A stretch of 43,339 bases of DNA from Bacillota bacterium (GCA_023393115.1 JAEWMS010000064.1:1-43339), one strand, 5' to 3'; counted from the stretch's first letter, positions 15,837 to 24,694 are shown. Translations and numbers: made by a program. Notes: a model not told the origin generated them from the letters alone.

Positions 15837-17252
15837 TCATTCTTTCTTTCCCCATACGCATATTCCGGACTTATCAATCCCAGTGAAAACTAAAGTGGTT
15901 TTCCAGTTTTCCCAATCCCAGGATGGTATCACTTTTACTGTTTGCTCTATAAATTCTGAACCTGTTTTTTTCTCAGGATCATAAATTTTCATGATTACAG
16001 TATTATCAGCTTTAAATTCCCATTTGCTTTTTCCTGTACCATCTTCTATTTTACCGTTGGACTTGAGGGTTATTTTCCGGGATGATAGCTGTTGGTTATT
16101 ATCCTTATCTACAACTATGGTTTCCCACTCTCCAACAATTTGCTTTTTATTCAGTTTCTGTTCCTGTTCGCCTGCATATCTCTCGGGTGATACCAAAGGC
16201 CAGCCATCATCTGACCAAAGTATCTTTCTTACATGAAGGTAAGGCCAATTGGTGTCTTTATCACCTCTTGCATGATGTACTATAAAGTAATCATCCCCGT
16301 CCTTCAGCACAGAATTGTGTCCCGGCATAACCCAGCCGTCCTTACTGCCGAACTTGTATCCGCCCATTATCTTTGTCCCGACAGCATTAGGCGGCAAAGT
16401 TGTATTGGTCATCTCATTTCCATTAAAGTCAACATAGGGACCGGTTATTTTATCCGATCTTCCCACCCTTACGTTGTAATCCTTTGATAAAGAGTCATAG
16501 GATACAAAAAGATAATATTTCTTGTATTCCGGGTTATAAACAATGTATGGACCTTCAAGCGCAGAGGCCACACTATTGCTTCTGGTCGCTATAAGTGAGG
16601 GCTGAGTCCCCTCTTTTAGCTTTCCGGTGGTTTTATCAAGCTCAACTATGAAAAGTCCACCAAAAAAAGAGCCAAAGGACATATACAGGTTTCCGTCGGT
16701 ATCTAATACCGGGTTTGGATCAATTGCGTTCCAAATTGAGCTTCTTGTGGATTTTATTACTTCACCTTTATGCTCCCATGGGCCTTCCATGGATTTAGAA
16801 GTTGCAAGCCCAATATAGGATTGATTTGTTCCAAACCTTGAAGCAGCATAGTAAAGGTAAAAGGTATCTTCTATTTTAATAACATCAGGTGCCCAGAGCG
16901 TTCTTGCCCGGGTCCACTTTCTGGCTTCGTCAGGAACTTTTTCAAAAACTCTTCCGACCCATTCCCAATTAATAAGATCTTTAGACCTTCTTATGGGAAT
17001 ACCCCCCTTGGGAGTGCCCCCAACTTTTACATCAGTTGTAACATTGTAATACCAATCACCATCTTTAATTATTGTTGGATCATGAGAATTCAACGTTCCC
17101 CATTTGGTTTCATCACTTGTAATAGAATGGTCATAAAGCGTTTCCTGTGGAGGCTCCTTTGGATAAACCAAAGAAGTATTATCACCAGCTCCACAGGCTG
17201 CCATATTAACCATAAAGAATCCTGCCAATAAAACCGTTATTAACTTTTTAAT
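15837..17252 (-). CDS. GH43 endo-1,5-alpha-L-arabinanase lipoprotein, apparent ATT start
   Basis: An extracellular, lipid-anchored GH43 endo-arabinanase of AbnA type. The propeller (about residues 30-360) has catalytic Asp in NSHDPTII, modulating Asp in NAIDPNPVLD, acid Glu in ALEGPY, and GHNS. A C-terminal beta-barrel domain (about residues 370-471) is like the AbnA tail. The open frame runs to a GTG at 17330 that has no ribosome site and would bury the signal peptide. An ATT at 17252, with AAGGGGG 7 bases upstream, gives KKLITVLLAGFF followed by the lipobox VNMAAC, a perfect lipoprotein signal. I place the start there (471 residues). It cuts arabinan outside the cell and feeds the ABC importer encoded upstream. 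Confidence 0.88.
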   Translation of the reverse strand: MKKLITVLLAGFFMVNMAACGAGDNTSLVYPKEPPQETLYDHSITSDETKWGTLNSHDPTIIKDGDWYYNVTTDVKVGGTPKGGIPIRRSKDLINWEWVGRVFEKVPDEARKWTRARTLWAPDVIKIEDTFYLYYAASRFGTNQSYIGLATSKSMEGPWEHKGEVIKSTRSSIWNAIDPNPVLDTDGNLYMSFGSFFGGLFIVELDKTTGKLKEGTQPSLIATRSNSVASALEGPYIVYNPEYKKYYLFVSYDSLSKDYNVRVGRSDKITGPYVDFNGNEMTNTTLPPNAVGTKIMGGYKFGSKDGWVMPGHNSVLKDGDDYFIVHHARGDKDTNWPYLHVRKILWSDDGWPLVSPERYAGEQEQKLNKKQIVGEWETIVVDKDNNQQLSSRKITLKSNGKIEDGTGKSKWEFKADNTVIMKIYDPEKKTGSEFIEQTVKVIPSWDWENWKTTLVFTGIDKSGICVWGKKE

Positions 17253-17389
17253 ATCGGCACCCCCTTGTAAATATGAACCTGCGCACCGATTTCTTATCGA
17301 ACATACTTCGGTGGAAAAAACATCAATCACAAATCAAGCCTTTGATTACCCCGTGATAGCTATACAAAAGGCCATGTATTGGGCTGAAA

Positions 17390-18247
17390 TTAACCCTTAA
17401 CAGCACCAGCAGTCATACCGTCAATAAAGTATTTCTGGAAGGCTACAAATAATATGAAAATAGGGAGTATCGAGAAGAAAGATCCCACAATTAGCAGGTC
17501 ATAATTGTTACCATATGGGGTAAGCAATGTTTTCAAGCCTATCGGGAGAGTAAATTTGTTTTGATCTCCAAGAACCATGAAGGGCCATAAGAGATTGTTC
17601 CAGCTGTTCATACCATTTAATATGGCCATCGCCGCAAAGGAAGGCTTCATTATAGGAAGAATCAGTCTGAAGAATATCATATATTCATTGGCGCCATCTA
17701 CTCTGCCTGACTGAATAAGCTCTTTCGGTATACTTCTCAGGTACTGTCTGAAGAAAAATATGGTACCTGCGTTAGCTACACCGGGCACTATAATAGCACT
17801 ATAGCTATTCATCATACCCAGGTCGTTAATAAGTGAGTACAATGGAAGAAGCAATATTTCAAAGGGTACCATCATTATCAAAAGCACGCAGATAAATAGA
17901 ATATTTTTACCTTTGAAGTCATATGCCGCAAAGCCGTAAGAAACAAATGCACTTATAAATAAAGTCAGTGAGACCTGAACTATAGTTAAGAGCATACTGT
18001 TTCTAAACCATGTAAAATAATCATGATCTCCGGTAAACAGAAAACGGAAATTATCAAAGCTCATTACATTCAAGTCAAATTTCAGATTCAAGCCGTATCT
18101 TATCAAATCTTCACCCGGCTTAAAGGAGGAGAGTGCTACTGCATAAAAAGGAAGCATAATAACTACAAATAAACCGGTAAAGAATATAAGCAGGAGAACC
18201 TTGGCAACCATATTCTTTTTAGTTTCGCCTAAATCATTCTGATTCAC
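17390..18247 (-). CDS. Sugar ABC transporter permease, MalG/AraQ type (CUT1)
   Basis: A 285-residue inner-membrane protein with about six helices. The EAA loop that docks the ATPase is visible as IQSGRVDGANEYMIFFRLILPIMKPSF-type sequence (about residues 190-215). It starts at a GTG (18247) with AGGAGGAGG 8 bases upstream, two bases after the stop of its partner permease. No ATPase gene is present, so a shared MsmK/MsiK-type ATPase encoded elsewhere is expected, as for many Gram-positive CUT1 importers. Arabino-oligosaccharides are the likely cargo, judged from the two GH43 genes downstream. Confidence 0.93.
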   Translation of the reverse strand: MNQNDLGETKKNMVAKVLLLIFFTGLFVVIMLPFYAVALSSFKPGEDLIRYGLNLKFDLNVMSFDNFRFLFTGDHDYFTWFRNSMLLTIVQVSLTLFISAFVSYGFAAYDFKGKNILFICVLLIMMVPFEILLLPLYSLINDLGMMNSYSAIIVPGVANAGTIFFFRQYLRSIPKELIQSGRVDGANEYMIFFRLILPIMKPSFAAMAILNGMNSWNNLLWPFMVLGDQNKFTLPIGLKTLLTPYGNNYDLLIVGSFFSILPIFILFVAFQKYFIDGMTAGAVKG

Positions 18248-18249
18248 AA

Positions 18250-19146
18250 TTAATCCTCCTCCTTCTTGAACTGTCCTGAAATTTTAAGCTGAGTGAGATT
18301 GATTGTCATAGCTACAACCAGAAGAACTATACCAACAGTTGCTGCATAGCCCAGCTTATTCTTTTCTATACCCTGTCTATATAAATATCCGACAATCGTC
18401 AAACCAATATTTTTCGGTGAGTTATTTCCATTAAACATCATCAAACTCTCGGTAAACATTGCCAAACCTGCATAGATACTAATAGTTAAAACATATATCG
18501 TAGTCGGTTTTAACAATGGCATTGTAATAGCTTTAAATTTCTGCCAGGCTGAGGCACCGTCAATAGATGCAGCTTCATAATATTCATTGTCAATACTTTT
18601 TAGTCCAGATAAGAAATACAACATATTTACACCTGTCCATCTCCAACAGGCAAGCGTTAATAACGCAGTCATACTTAGGGTCTGATCCTTCAAATATTTA
18701 AGTGGACCAATACCTACAAAACTTAATATACTGTTCATTAATGAACCTTCCATTTCGCCGAAAATCAATCGGAAAATGGTACCCGCAACAGCTACAGAAG
18801 TAAGCGCAGGGAGAAAAAACGAAGATTTGAAAAATTCTCTTCCAATCATAAGTTTGCTGTTAATCAAACAAGCGAACATCATCGGAAACGGTATAAGTAA
18901 TATCAGTGTTCCAGCCATATAAACTATGCTGTTTAAAATGGCCTTTATAAAAACTTTGTCCGTAAGCAATTTTGAGTAATTTGCCGCTCCAATCCATTTA
19001 GGATCCTGACCAAGCATTCTTTCCTGGAAACTCATCAGAAAGGAATTGGCAAGCGGGAACAGCCAAAATATCAAGAATATGATTACAAATGGCAGTACAA
19101 AAATGTATGGTGCAACTTTCTGAGAATACACAAACTTCTTTATCAT
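18250..19146 (-). CDS. Sugar ABC transporter permease, MalF/AraP type (CUT1)
   Basis: The start is ATG 19146 (9 bases after GGGGG); the TTG two codons upstream is too close to the site. The protein is 298 residues with six membrane helices (first: VAPYIFVLPFVIIFLIFWLF). The EAA loop is YEAASIDGASAWQKFKAITM. It pairs with the MalG-type permease immediately downstream to form the channel of a CUT1 importer. The gene sits about 100 bases after the binding-protein gene. Cargo is inferred from the operon as arabino-oligosaccharide. Confidence 0.93.
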   Translation of the reverse strand: MIKKFVYSQKVAPYIFVLPFVIIFLIFWLFPLANSFLMSFQERMLGQDPKWIGAANYSKLLTDKVFIKAILNSIVYMAGTLILLIPFPMMFACLINSKLMIGREFFKSSFFLPALTSVAVAGTIFRLIFGEMEGSLMNSILSFVGIGPLKYLKDQTLSMTALLTLACWRWTGVNMLYFLSGLKSIDNEYYEAASIDGASAWQKFKAITMPLLKPTTIYVLTISIYAGLAMFTESLMMFNGNNSPKNIGLTIVGYLYRQGIEKNKLGYAATVGIVLLVVAMTINLTQLKISGQFKKEED

Positions 19147-19247
19147 ACTCAATATCCCCCTTTCACGATAAAGTAACTGCCATATACCGCACTCTGAATA
19201 TATGGCAGTCCTTAATCATATCTTCTGACCTTTATGCACTAAATATA

Positions 19248-20606
19248 TTATTTCAATTCCTGAGTAATTTGTTCCTGAGCTTCGTCTAAAGCTTCCTTAA
19301 CGTCCTGACCATCTTCAAAGATAGCATTCAGTGTAACAGTGCAAAGGATATTGTTAATTGTTGGTGAAGCTTTAACAGATTTGATCGCCTTGATTTCTGT
19401 CTTTATTTCATTCAATGTATCAAATGCATTAGTCTTGAAGTACTTAACATATTCATTTTCAGGATTGTGAGTTACAGCTTTGTCTGCCCAAACATCCATA
19501 TTAATCGGATCAAATCCTAAAGTGTTCCAGATTTCAGTAGTAGCTTCCTTTGAAAGCTTAGCAAACGCTACAAACTCTTTCGCAAGCTGAACGTTTTTTG
19601 CAGTAGTTGTAACAACTGTACCTGTTCCGCCCAAACCAACTGAACGTGGGTCACCTTCTTTGAATACAGGCAATGGAGCTATAGCGTATTTGCCGTTAAG
19701 ATCCTTCATTTCATTGATAAATCTTGACATAAACCACTCAGGCATTAATGCACTTGCATAGTTACCCTTGTTGTATTCACCCTTAGCTTCTTCTGTATCG
19801 GGCTGGCCGCCTGGAATAGTGTGGATAACATTGTTTTTCTGCAAGTCTACCAGCATTTCCATAGCTTTAACCATTTCAGGAGAATTAACCTTTGGCTGAC
19901 CATTATCATCAGTAAAGTCTGAACCCTGCTGTGCTAACAGCAATGAAGCCTGCCAGGTTGCTGAGGTATCAGCAGTACCAAGGTACTTTCCAGTCTTCTC
20001 ATAAACCTGGATACCTGCTTTTTTATAATCATCCCAAGTCTTAATGGTCTTGTAATCTACGCCCGCTTTTTCAAGTATTTCTGTGTTATAGTAAGCAAGT
20101 GTAGCACCTACGTGGTAGTCAAATCCGTAAATCTGATCGGCTTTACTGTATATCTGCACACGTGCAGGAACTATTGATGCCTTGTAAGGTTCGAAAACGT
20201 CATTCAATGGTGCCAATGGAACCTTATCTCCAGCAAGGAAATTTGGGAATTGACCTAATTCAACGTCAGCGATATCAGGAGCACCCTGACCAGTCTGAAC
20301 AGCTATCAAAAGCTTGTTATGCATATCATCATATGGCATAACGGTAACATTTAACTTGATCTGTTTGTCTGGATTCTTCTCATTCCATAAGCTTAACATT
20401 TTATCAAGGTGTTTTCCGTGTAAATCAACAAATGTCCAAAAGCTAAGTTCAGTTGCATTAGCACCTGCATTTCCACCTAACTGGGTTTGCTGTGTTGAAG
20501 CAGCAGTTGTTTCATTTGCTGTACCAGTGTTGGAACTTCCGCACCCTGTTAATACAAGCGCAGTAAAGATTACTAACACAAGCATTAAACTAATAATTCT
20601 CTTCAT
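19248..20606 (-). CDS. Extracellular sugar-binding lipoprotein of ABC importer
   Basis: A 452-residue family 1 solute-binding protein. The signal MKRIISLMLVLVIFTALVLT is followed by lipobox LTGC (Cys near residue 22) and a Ser/Thr/Gln-rich linker, then the binding fold (ELSFWTFVDLHGKHLDKML; GQGAPDIADVELGQFPNF). It is lipid-anchored outside the cell and delivers sugar to the two permeases downstream. GAGGAGG lies upstream of ATG. A possible promoter (TTGGCG at complement 20656-20661, TATAAA at complement 20634-20639) is close to the gene. It is the first gene of the operon and usually the most abundant product. Ligand inferred: arabinose-containing oligosaccharides. Confidence 0.93.
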   Translation of the reverse strand: MKRIISLMLVLVIFTALVLTGCGSSNTGTANETTAASTQQTQLGGNAGANATELSFWTFVDLHGKHLDKMLSLWNEKNPDKQIKLNVTVMPYDDMHNKLLIAVQTGQGAPDIADVELGQFPNFLAGDKVPLAPLNDVFEPYKASIVPARVQIYSKADQIYGFDYHVGATLAYYNTEILEKAGVDYKTIKTWDDYKKAGIQVYEKTGKYLGTADTSATWQASLLLAQQGSDFTDDNGQPKVNSPEMVKAMEMLVDLQKNNVIHTIPGGQPDTEEAKGEYNKGNYASALMPEWFMSRFINEMKDLNGKYAIAPLPVFKEGDPRSVGLGGTGTVVTTTAKNVQLAKEFVAFAKLSKEATTEIWNTLGFDPINMDVWADKAVTHNPENEYVKYFKTNAFDTLNEIKTEIKAIKSVKASPTINNILCTVTLNAIFEDGQDVKEALDEAQEQITQELK

Positions 20607-20879
20607 AAAAAAATATCCTCCTCTAAATAATTTTTTATATTTATATTTGAACTACCGCCAATTGAAGTTTGATTTTGAAATTCAGTACTACTATTTGCTC
20701 GTACATCAATTCAATACATCTTCAGCTGTCGAATTCAAAAATAAACCCATTTTGCCCTTTTTTTTTAAGAAATCTTTACGTAAGTATTAATCAAACATAT
20801 TTATCGTTTTATATTTATTTAAAACAATCACCAGTACGATATCTCTTTCTAAAACAATCCAGTAATAAATAAAAATGTT

Positions 20880-20895
20880 TGAAACCGCGATATCA
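20880..20895. promoter_or_regulatory. Candidate LacI/CcpA-type operator
   Basis: TGAAACCGCGATATCA has the symmetric pattern TGAxAxCGCGxTxTCA typical of LacI-family and cre sites. Against the cre consensus two positions deviate. It lies 274 bases upstream of the binding-protein start. The LacI encoded at 11105-12118 or a global CcpA are the candidate binders. Confidence 0.4.
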
Positions 20896-20995
20896 CCTTA
20901 TACAAGTTGCACAAATTCCATACCGTATTCCATGTGATTATTATCTCTTTTTTACGAATCGCTGTCAATATAAAAATTTGATTTTTTGTTAAATA

Positions 20996-21013
20996 TTTTA
21001 GATTAATCTAAAA
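20996..21013. promoter_or_regulatory. Perfect 18-bp palindrome, candidate ArsR-type operator
   Basis: TTTTAGATTAATCTAAAA is its own reverse complement over all 18 bases. It lies in the spacer between the transport operon and the ArsR-HTH gene. Long AT-rich palindromes are typical targets of ArsR-family dimers. A partial copy (ATCTAAAA) lies 102 bases away, about ten helical turns, so looping is possible. Confidence 0.45.
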
Positions 21014-21153
21014 CATATGCTTATTACGGCAATTATTTCTAACATTTTATCTTTTATTTTATATCTATATACTATTTTAATAATATTTCGTCTTTTAATT
21101 GATAATTATCTAAAACTATAGCTTTCTATTTCATGTAATTCGTAGTACAATAC

Positions 21154-21173
21154 ATCAAAAGAGATCTTTTGAT
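21154..21173. promoter_or_regulatory. Near-perfect 20-bp palindrome
   Basis: ATCAAAAGAGATCTTTTGAT has 9-bp perfect arms around a GA centre. It is 262 bases upstream of the ArsR-type gene start and may be an operator for the same or another regulator. A transcription hairpin is less likely because no U-tract follows. Confidence 0.4.
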
Positions 21174-21434
21174 TATTCTTTGTTAATTTAGTCTATATGC
21201 AACACGAACAAGCGAGTACTTTAAGCTTAATCATTTTAATTACACCTAAAACTATTCCGAATTGAAGTTTTTTTAAAGCTGAATAATGATAAATTGTAAA
21301 ATTTGATACAAAAAATAATCCAGAATTTTATAACTATTGAACTGTTTTCCCTTTTATTTGTTTGTGTTAGAATATTATTACTAAATATTTTAAGACTGTT
21401 TTATTATTTTCTAAAATATTATAAGGAGACAAAA

Positions 21435-22358
21435 ATGATACACATTACGAACTTAAAAGAAAGCCTTCCTATATTCAAAGCGCTAAGCTCTGATATAAGA
21501 ATAGAGATTATTGATCTCCTGGCTGAACACAAGCAGCTTAATATGAATGATATAGCTGAAAAGCTTAATCTTACTAACGGTGCGGTAACAATGCATATTA
21601 AGAAGCTGCAGGAATGTGGTCTGATTAAAATCTCCATATTAACAGCGAAACATGGTATACAAAAAATATGTGCTCTGCATGAGGATAAGTTTGTTATTGA
21701 TATAGCCAAACAGGAAGTAGCCAACTCCTATGAACTTGAGATAGGTGTAGGGCATTATTCTTCCTACGAAGTGTCACCCACATGTGGACTGGCTACAAAG
21801 GATAAACTTATTGGAGAAGTTGATAATCCAAGTTATTTCGCTGATCCCGAAAGAATTTACAGTGATATTCTTTGGTTTACCAAAGGATATGTGGAGTACA
21901 GAATACCGAACTATCTTAAGTTCGGGCAGGACTTTACCGAGATACAGATATCTATGGAAATAAGTTCTGAAGCTCCCGGAAATTGCAGCAACTGGCCATC
22001 GGATGTTAATTTTTCCATAAATAACGTTCATCTTGGTAGTTGGACCAGTCCGGGCGACTATGCAGATACTAAAGGAATACTGACACCCTCCTGGTGGTTT
22101 TCTGTTTGGAATCAATACGGATTACTGAAGCTCCTTACTGTTAATAAATTCGGAACATTTATAGACGGCCTTCAGATTTCTCCAATCACCTTGGAGGATT
22201 TAAATCTAAACCATAAAAGCGATTTGATTTTCAAGATGTCTGTCCCTGAAGAGGCCGAACACGTGGGTGGTTTGACCATTTTTGGAAAAAATTTCGGCAA
22301 TTATAATCAAGGAATAAATGTACGGGTTATTTACGAGCAGGTTCCAATTCATGGATAA
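21435..22358 (+). CDS. ArsR-family HTH regulator with C-terminal sensor-like domain
   Basis: The start is ATG 21435 with AAGGAGA 6 bases upstream; the frame to 21303 is a hydrophobic low-complexity shadow. The protein is 307 residues. Its N-terminal winged helix (about residues 5-80, LKESLPIFKALSSDIRIEII and LNLTNGAVTMHIKKLQ) is ArsR-like but lacks obvious metal-binding Cys pairs. A long C-terminal part (about residues 100-307), rich in Trp, Gly and Asn (GNCSNWPSDVNFSIN, SPGDYADTKGILTPSWW), looks like a beta-rich carbohydrate-binding fold. It is divergent from the arabino-oligosaccharide operon, so it is probably the local sugar-responsive regulator. It overlaps the end of the convergent neighbour by 10 bases. 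The sensor role is inferred. Confidence 0.75.
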   Translation: MIHITNLKESLPIFKALSSDIRIEIIDLLAEHKQLNMNDIAEKLNLTNGAVTMHIKKLQECGLIKISILTAKHGIQKICALHEDKFVIDIAKQEVANSYELEIGVGHYSSYEVSPTCGLATKDKLIGEVDNPSYFADPERIYSDILWFTKGYVEYRIPNYLKFGQDFTEIQISMEISSEAPGNCSNWPSDVNFSINNVHLGSWTSPGDYADTKGILTPSWWFSVWNQYGLLKLLTVNKFGTFIDGLQISPITLEDLNLNHKSDLIFKMSVPEEAEHVGGLTIFGKNFGNYNQGINVRVIYEQVPIHG

Positions 22359-23071
22359 ACATACTCAACCTCAGGTTTTTCTGTTCTGATAATATCATGT
22401 GCGTAGAGTACTGGCAGCTTGCTTTTCATGTGCTGTTCGTACTCTATTTTTATTACAGCAGTTATGTATATCCACTCACCGTTTTTAAACTCCTGTGCTC
22501 TGTTGCTTTTGCATAGAAAACCAACGGGAGTAAGGTCGGCAGCACAGCAACTCATGGCCATTCTGGCAAGAACAAATTCATTCATATTGAAATCTTTCCG
22601 CTTGAATACGCAGCCTTTGACCTTAACAGTCTTCCCGCTATAAGCTTCAGGATCGTTGCTAACCTTCATAAACCATTGAAGGTATTCATCGTCGCCAATT
22701 ACTGATATCAGATTATTATAGGCATTGAGATTGCTCTGTTTAACAGAAGTCCTTTGACTTTGAGGGTTATTTAGCCGATCGTTTTCTCTTAAATATCCTC
22801 CGGAAGTCGTGGGAATAAAAGTACCTGTTATTATCGGAATCAAAAGAATTAAGCACGAAAAATAGTTTGCTTTACGTTTGGGTCTGAAGAGTGTCGGAAG
22901 CATGGAAAGGGCAATAGCCAATAATGCTGCGGCTGAAAACCATAGATATTTGTTTGTTCTTGGATGAATATACTGCTTCATGGCATCCATCAACAGAGCC
23001 ATAACGAGTATACCAGTCATAGTTAGTAATATAAATATCTGCATAAGGCATTCAAGGTTTATCTTCTTCAT
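22349..23071 (-). CDS. YcgQ-like TIGR03943/DUF1980 membrane protein
   Basis: ATG 23071 follows AAGGTGG; the frame upstream to 23116 overlaps the previous gene without a better site. The protein is 240 residues. It has four helices in the N-terminal 110 residues, then a soluble C-terminal domain (about 130-240) with YSGKTVKVKGCVFKRKDF, a Cys-rich ARMAMSCCAADLTPVGFLC block, and GEWIYITAVIKIEY. This is the pattern of the YcgQ/DUF1980 family that pairs with YcgR-type permeases. The Cys pair may bind metal. It follows the COG0523-permease fusion by 23 bases, so the two likely form one membrane unit linked to metal supply. Its stop overlaps that of the convergent ArsR-type gene. Confidence 0.8.
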   Translation of the reverse strand: MKKINLECLMQIFILLTMTGILVMALLMDAMKQYIHPRTNKYLWFSAAALLAIALSMLPTLFRPKRKANYFSCLILLIPIITGTFIPTTSGGYLRENDRLNNPQSQRTSVKQSNLNAYNNLISVIGDDEYLQWFMKVSNDPEAYSGKTVKVKGCVFKRKDFNMNEFVLARMAMSCCAADLTPVGFLCKSNRAQEFKNGEWIYITAVIKIEYEQHMKSKLPVLYAHDIIRTEKPEVEYVYP

Positions 23072-23094
23072 AGCTTCCACCTTCATTAAACTAC

Positions 23095-24681
23095 TTAAAC
23101 CAGTAGTGTTCCACATGAGAAAACAAATATCCCCACTGTCAATATTACAAAAACCAGTTCAGCGAGAAATTTTACTTTATAGGAGCCGGACAGCATCAAA
23201 ATATTTTTCATATCCAGCATTGGACCCATTACCATATAATAAATTACCGAATATAGAGGAAAGCTGTAGGAGAAGCTTTTAGCCATAAAGGCATTAGAGG
23301 TTGAACATACTGACATCAGCATTGATGCCAGAGTCATCACCAGCAAAATAAGCATAGGCTTCACAATAACTGCCGAAAGAGAGTTCATTTCTGACAGAAT
23401 TTGAAATAGTGAGGTAATAAAAGCTCCGATTATTACATACTTGGACAACTTAAAAAATTCTATGCCCGAGTGGAGTACCAGCGTCCTTAGTTTTGATTTG
23501 AAGCTGTTATCCAGCATTCTACCCCCATAATCAACTGAACAAATAGAATTATTGTATATTTTTTCTCTTATAGCACTTTGGGCGGTTACTCCTGCCAACT
23601 TAACAAATAAACCGGTTAATAAAGCAATTAATATTCCAAAGGTAATCCGGAAGAAAACGATTTTGTGGTCCTCCGGAAATGCATAGAAGGTTGATAATAT
23701 TACGACAGGGTTTACTACCGGAGCCGCAAGCAAAAAGACTGTTACAAAGCATACCGGTACTCCCTTCCTTGCCATCCTGGCAGTAATTGGAGCCATGGCG
23801 CAATCACATACGGGAAAGCATACACCCAGTAATATTGCTATAACAAAGCCTATCCCCCTATACCTTGTGAATAGACCGATAATTCTTCCATCACTTATGT
23901 AAACCTGTAAAAAGGATGAAACAAAGACCCCAATAAGTATAAATGGCAGTGCTTGAAGTAATATACTAATGAAAATTGTGTTCAGGCTTTGAATTTTAGT
24001 TAATAGTTCCTCATTAACCTTAGACTGGGAGGAAATATATATTAAGAAAAATGCTATTAGTGCAATAATCAACCATAAAAGCTTTTTAGTTATATTCCCG
24101 ATACCCGCAGGACTGATTTCCAATATCTCAAGAATCTCTTCTTCCTTGCCGTTATTGTTTAGTTTCCTGATATCTGCATGGCTGTTTATACTCTTTAGGG
24201 TCTTTTTTATGCTTTTCATATGGGTTTTATCCAGATTATTACCGTTAATCAGCATAATCATATCACTATTTGAAAACTGCTCTGTCATTATATTACCCAT
24301 ATTACTCATGTAAAGCTGAAAGGTGTCCATGTCAGCCAAGGTGATTATTCTTTCAACCCTCAAGTGTTCCGGTAGTCTAAGTCTTAAAAGCCCGCCTATT
24401 TCCCAAGTTCCGTTGTATTCAATAATTATCCTGTCAGGAGAGTACTGTTGTAATATATTTCGGAAAAAGGTGGTATTCAGTTCTTCCTCATCTCTTACGG
24501 AAAATAGTGTTGTATTACTTCCTTTGAGAATTCTTCTGTCGTATTGGACAGAACCCTGTTCACAGCATATCAGCACTGTTTTTTTCCCGTCTTTAAATTC
24601 TTCTGTTTGTAGTACTCTATTAATAAATGTGGTTTTGCCAGACTCAAAAAAACCACCGATTAAGTAAATTTTTAGATCCAT
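23095..24681 (-). CDS. Fusion of COG0523 (CobW-like) P-loop domain and YcgR/DUF318-type permease
   Basis: A 528-residue two-part protein. Residues 1 to about 190 are a COG0523-like GTPase: Walker A GGFFESGKTTF (9-19), Walker B-like RIIIEYNG, and a guanine-like MLINGNNLD. The metal motif CxCC of true COG0523 proteins is missing (ICCEQGS instead), so it is degenerate. Residues about 200-528 are a polytopic permease of the DUF318/ArsP-like family with its signature VCDCAMAPITARMARKG and later VCSTSNAFMAKSF. AGGAGAG precedes ATG 24681. It sits between a canonical COG0523 GTPase and a YcgQ-like protein and near a Fur-family gene, so a metal, probably zinc-linked, transport or insertion role is likely. 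The fusion appears genuine: the frame is open throughout. Confidence 0.85.
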   Translation of the reverse strand: MDLKIYLIGGFFESGKTTFINRVLQTEEFKDGKKTVLICCEQGSVQYDRRILKGSNTTLFSVRDEEELNTTFFRNILQQYSPDRIIIEYNGTWEIGGLLRLRLPEHLRVERIITLADMDTFQLYMSNMGNIMTEQFSNSDMIMLINGNNLDKTHMKSIKKTLKSINSHADIRKLNNNGKEEEILEILEISPAGIGNITKKLLWLIIALIAFFLIYISSQSKVNEELLTKIQSLNTIFISILLQALPFILIGVFVSSFLQVYISDGRIIGLFTRYRGIGFVIAILLGVCFPVCDCAMAPITARMARKGVPVCFVTVFLLAAPVVNPVVILSTFYAFPEDHKIVFFRITFGILIALLTGLFVKLAGVTAQSAIREKIYNNSICSVDYGGRMLDNSFKSKLRTLVLHSGIEFFKLSKYVIIGAFITSLFQILSEMNSLSAVIVKPMLILLVMTLASMLMSVCSTSNAFMAKSFSYSFPLYSVIYYMVMGPMLDMKNILMLSGSYKVKFLAELVFVILTVGIFVFSCGTLLV

Positions 24682-24694
24682 ATACTCTCCTGCA

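Larger units (their letters stand above)
20607..21434. promoter_or_regulatory. Long divergent control region of the arabinan operon and ArsR-type gene
   Basis: An 828-base AT-rich spacer with no credible gene; the short open frames inside are low-complexity and lack start signals. It holds one CGCG-centred palindrome (20880-20895), a perfect 18-bp palindrome (20996-21013) with a related half site (ATCTAAAA) 102 bases further at 21108-21115, and a near-perfect 20-bp palindrome (21154-21173). The density of palindromes suggests more than one regulator, such as a LacI/CcpA-type protein plus the adjacent ArsR-type regulator. Confidence 0.5.

Noticed and set aside
17253..17330. Upstream extension of the arabinanase to a GTG
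   Set aside because: No ribosome site, and it would bury the lipoprotein signal.
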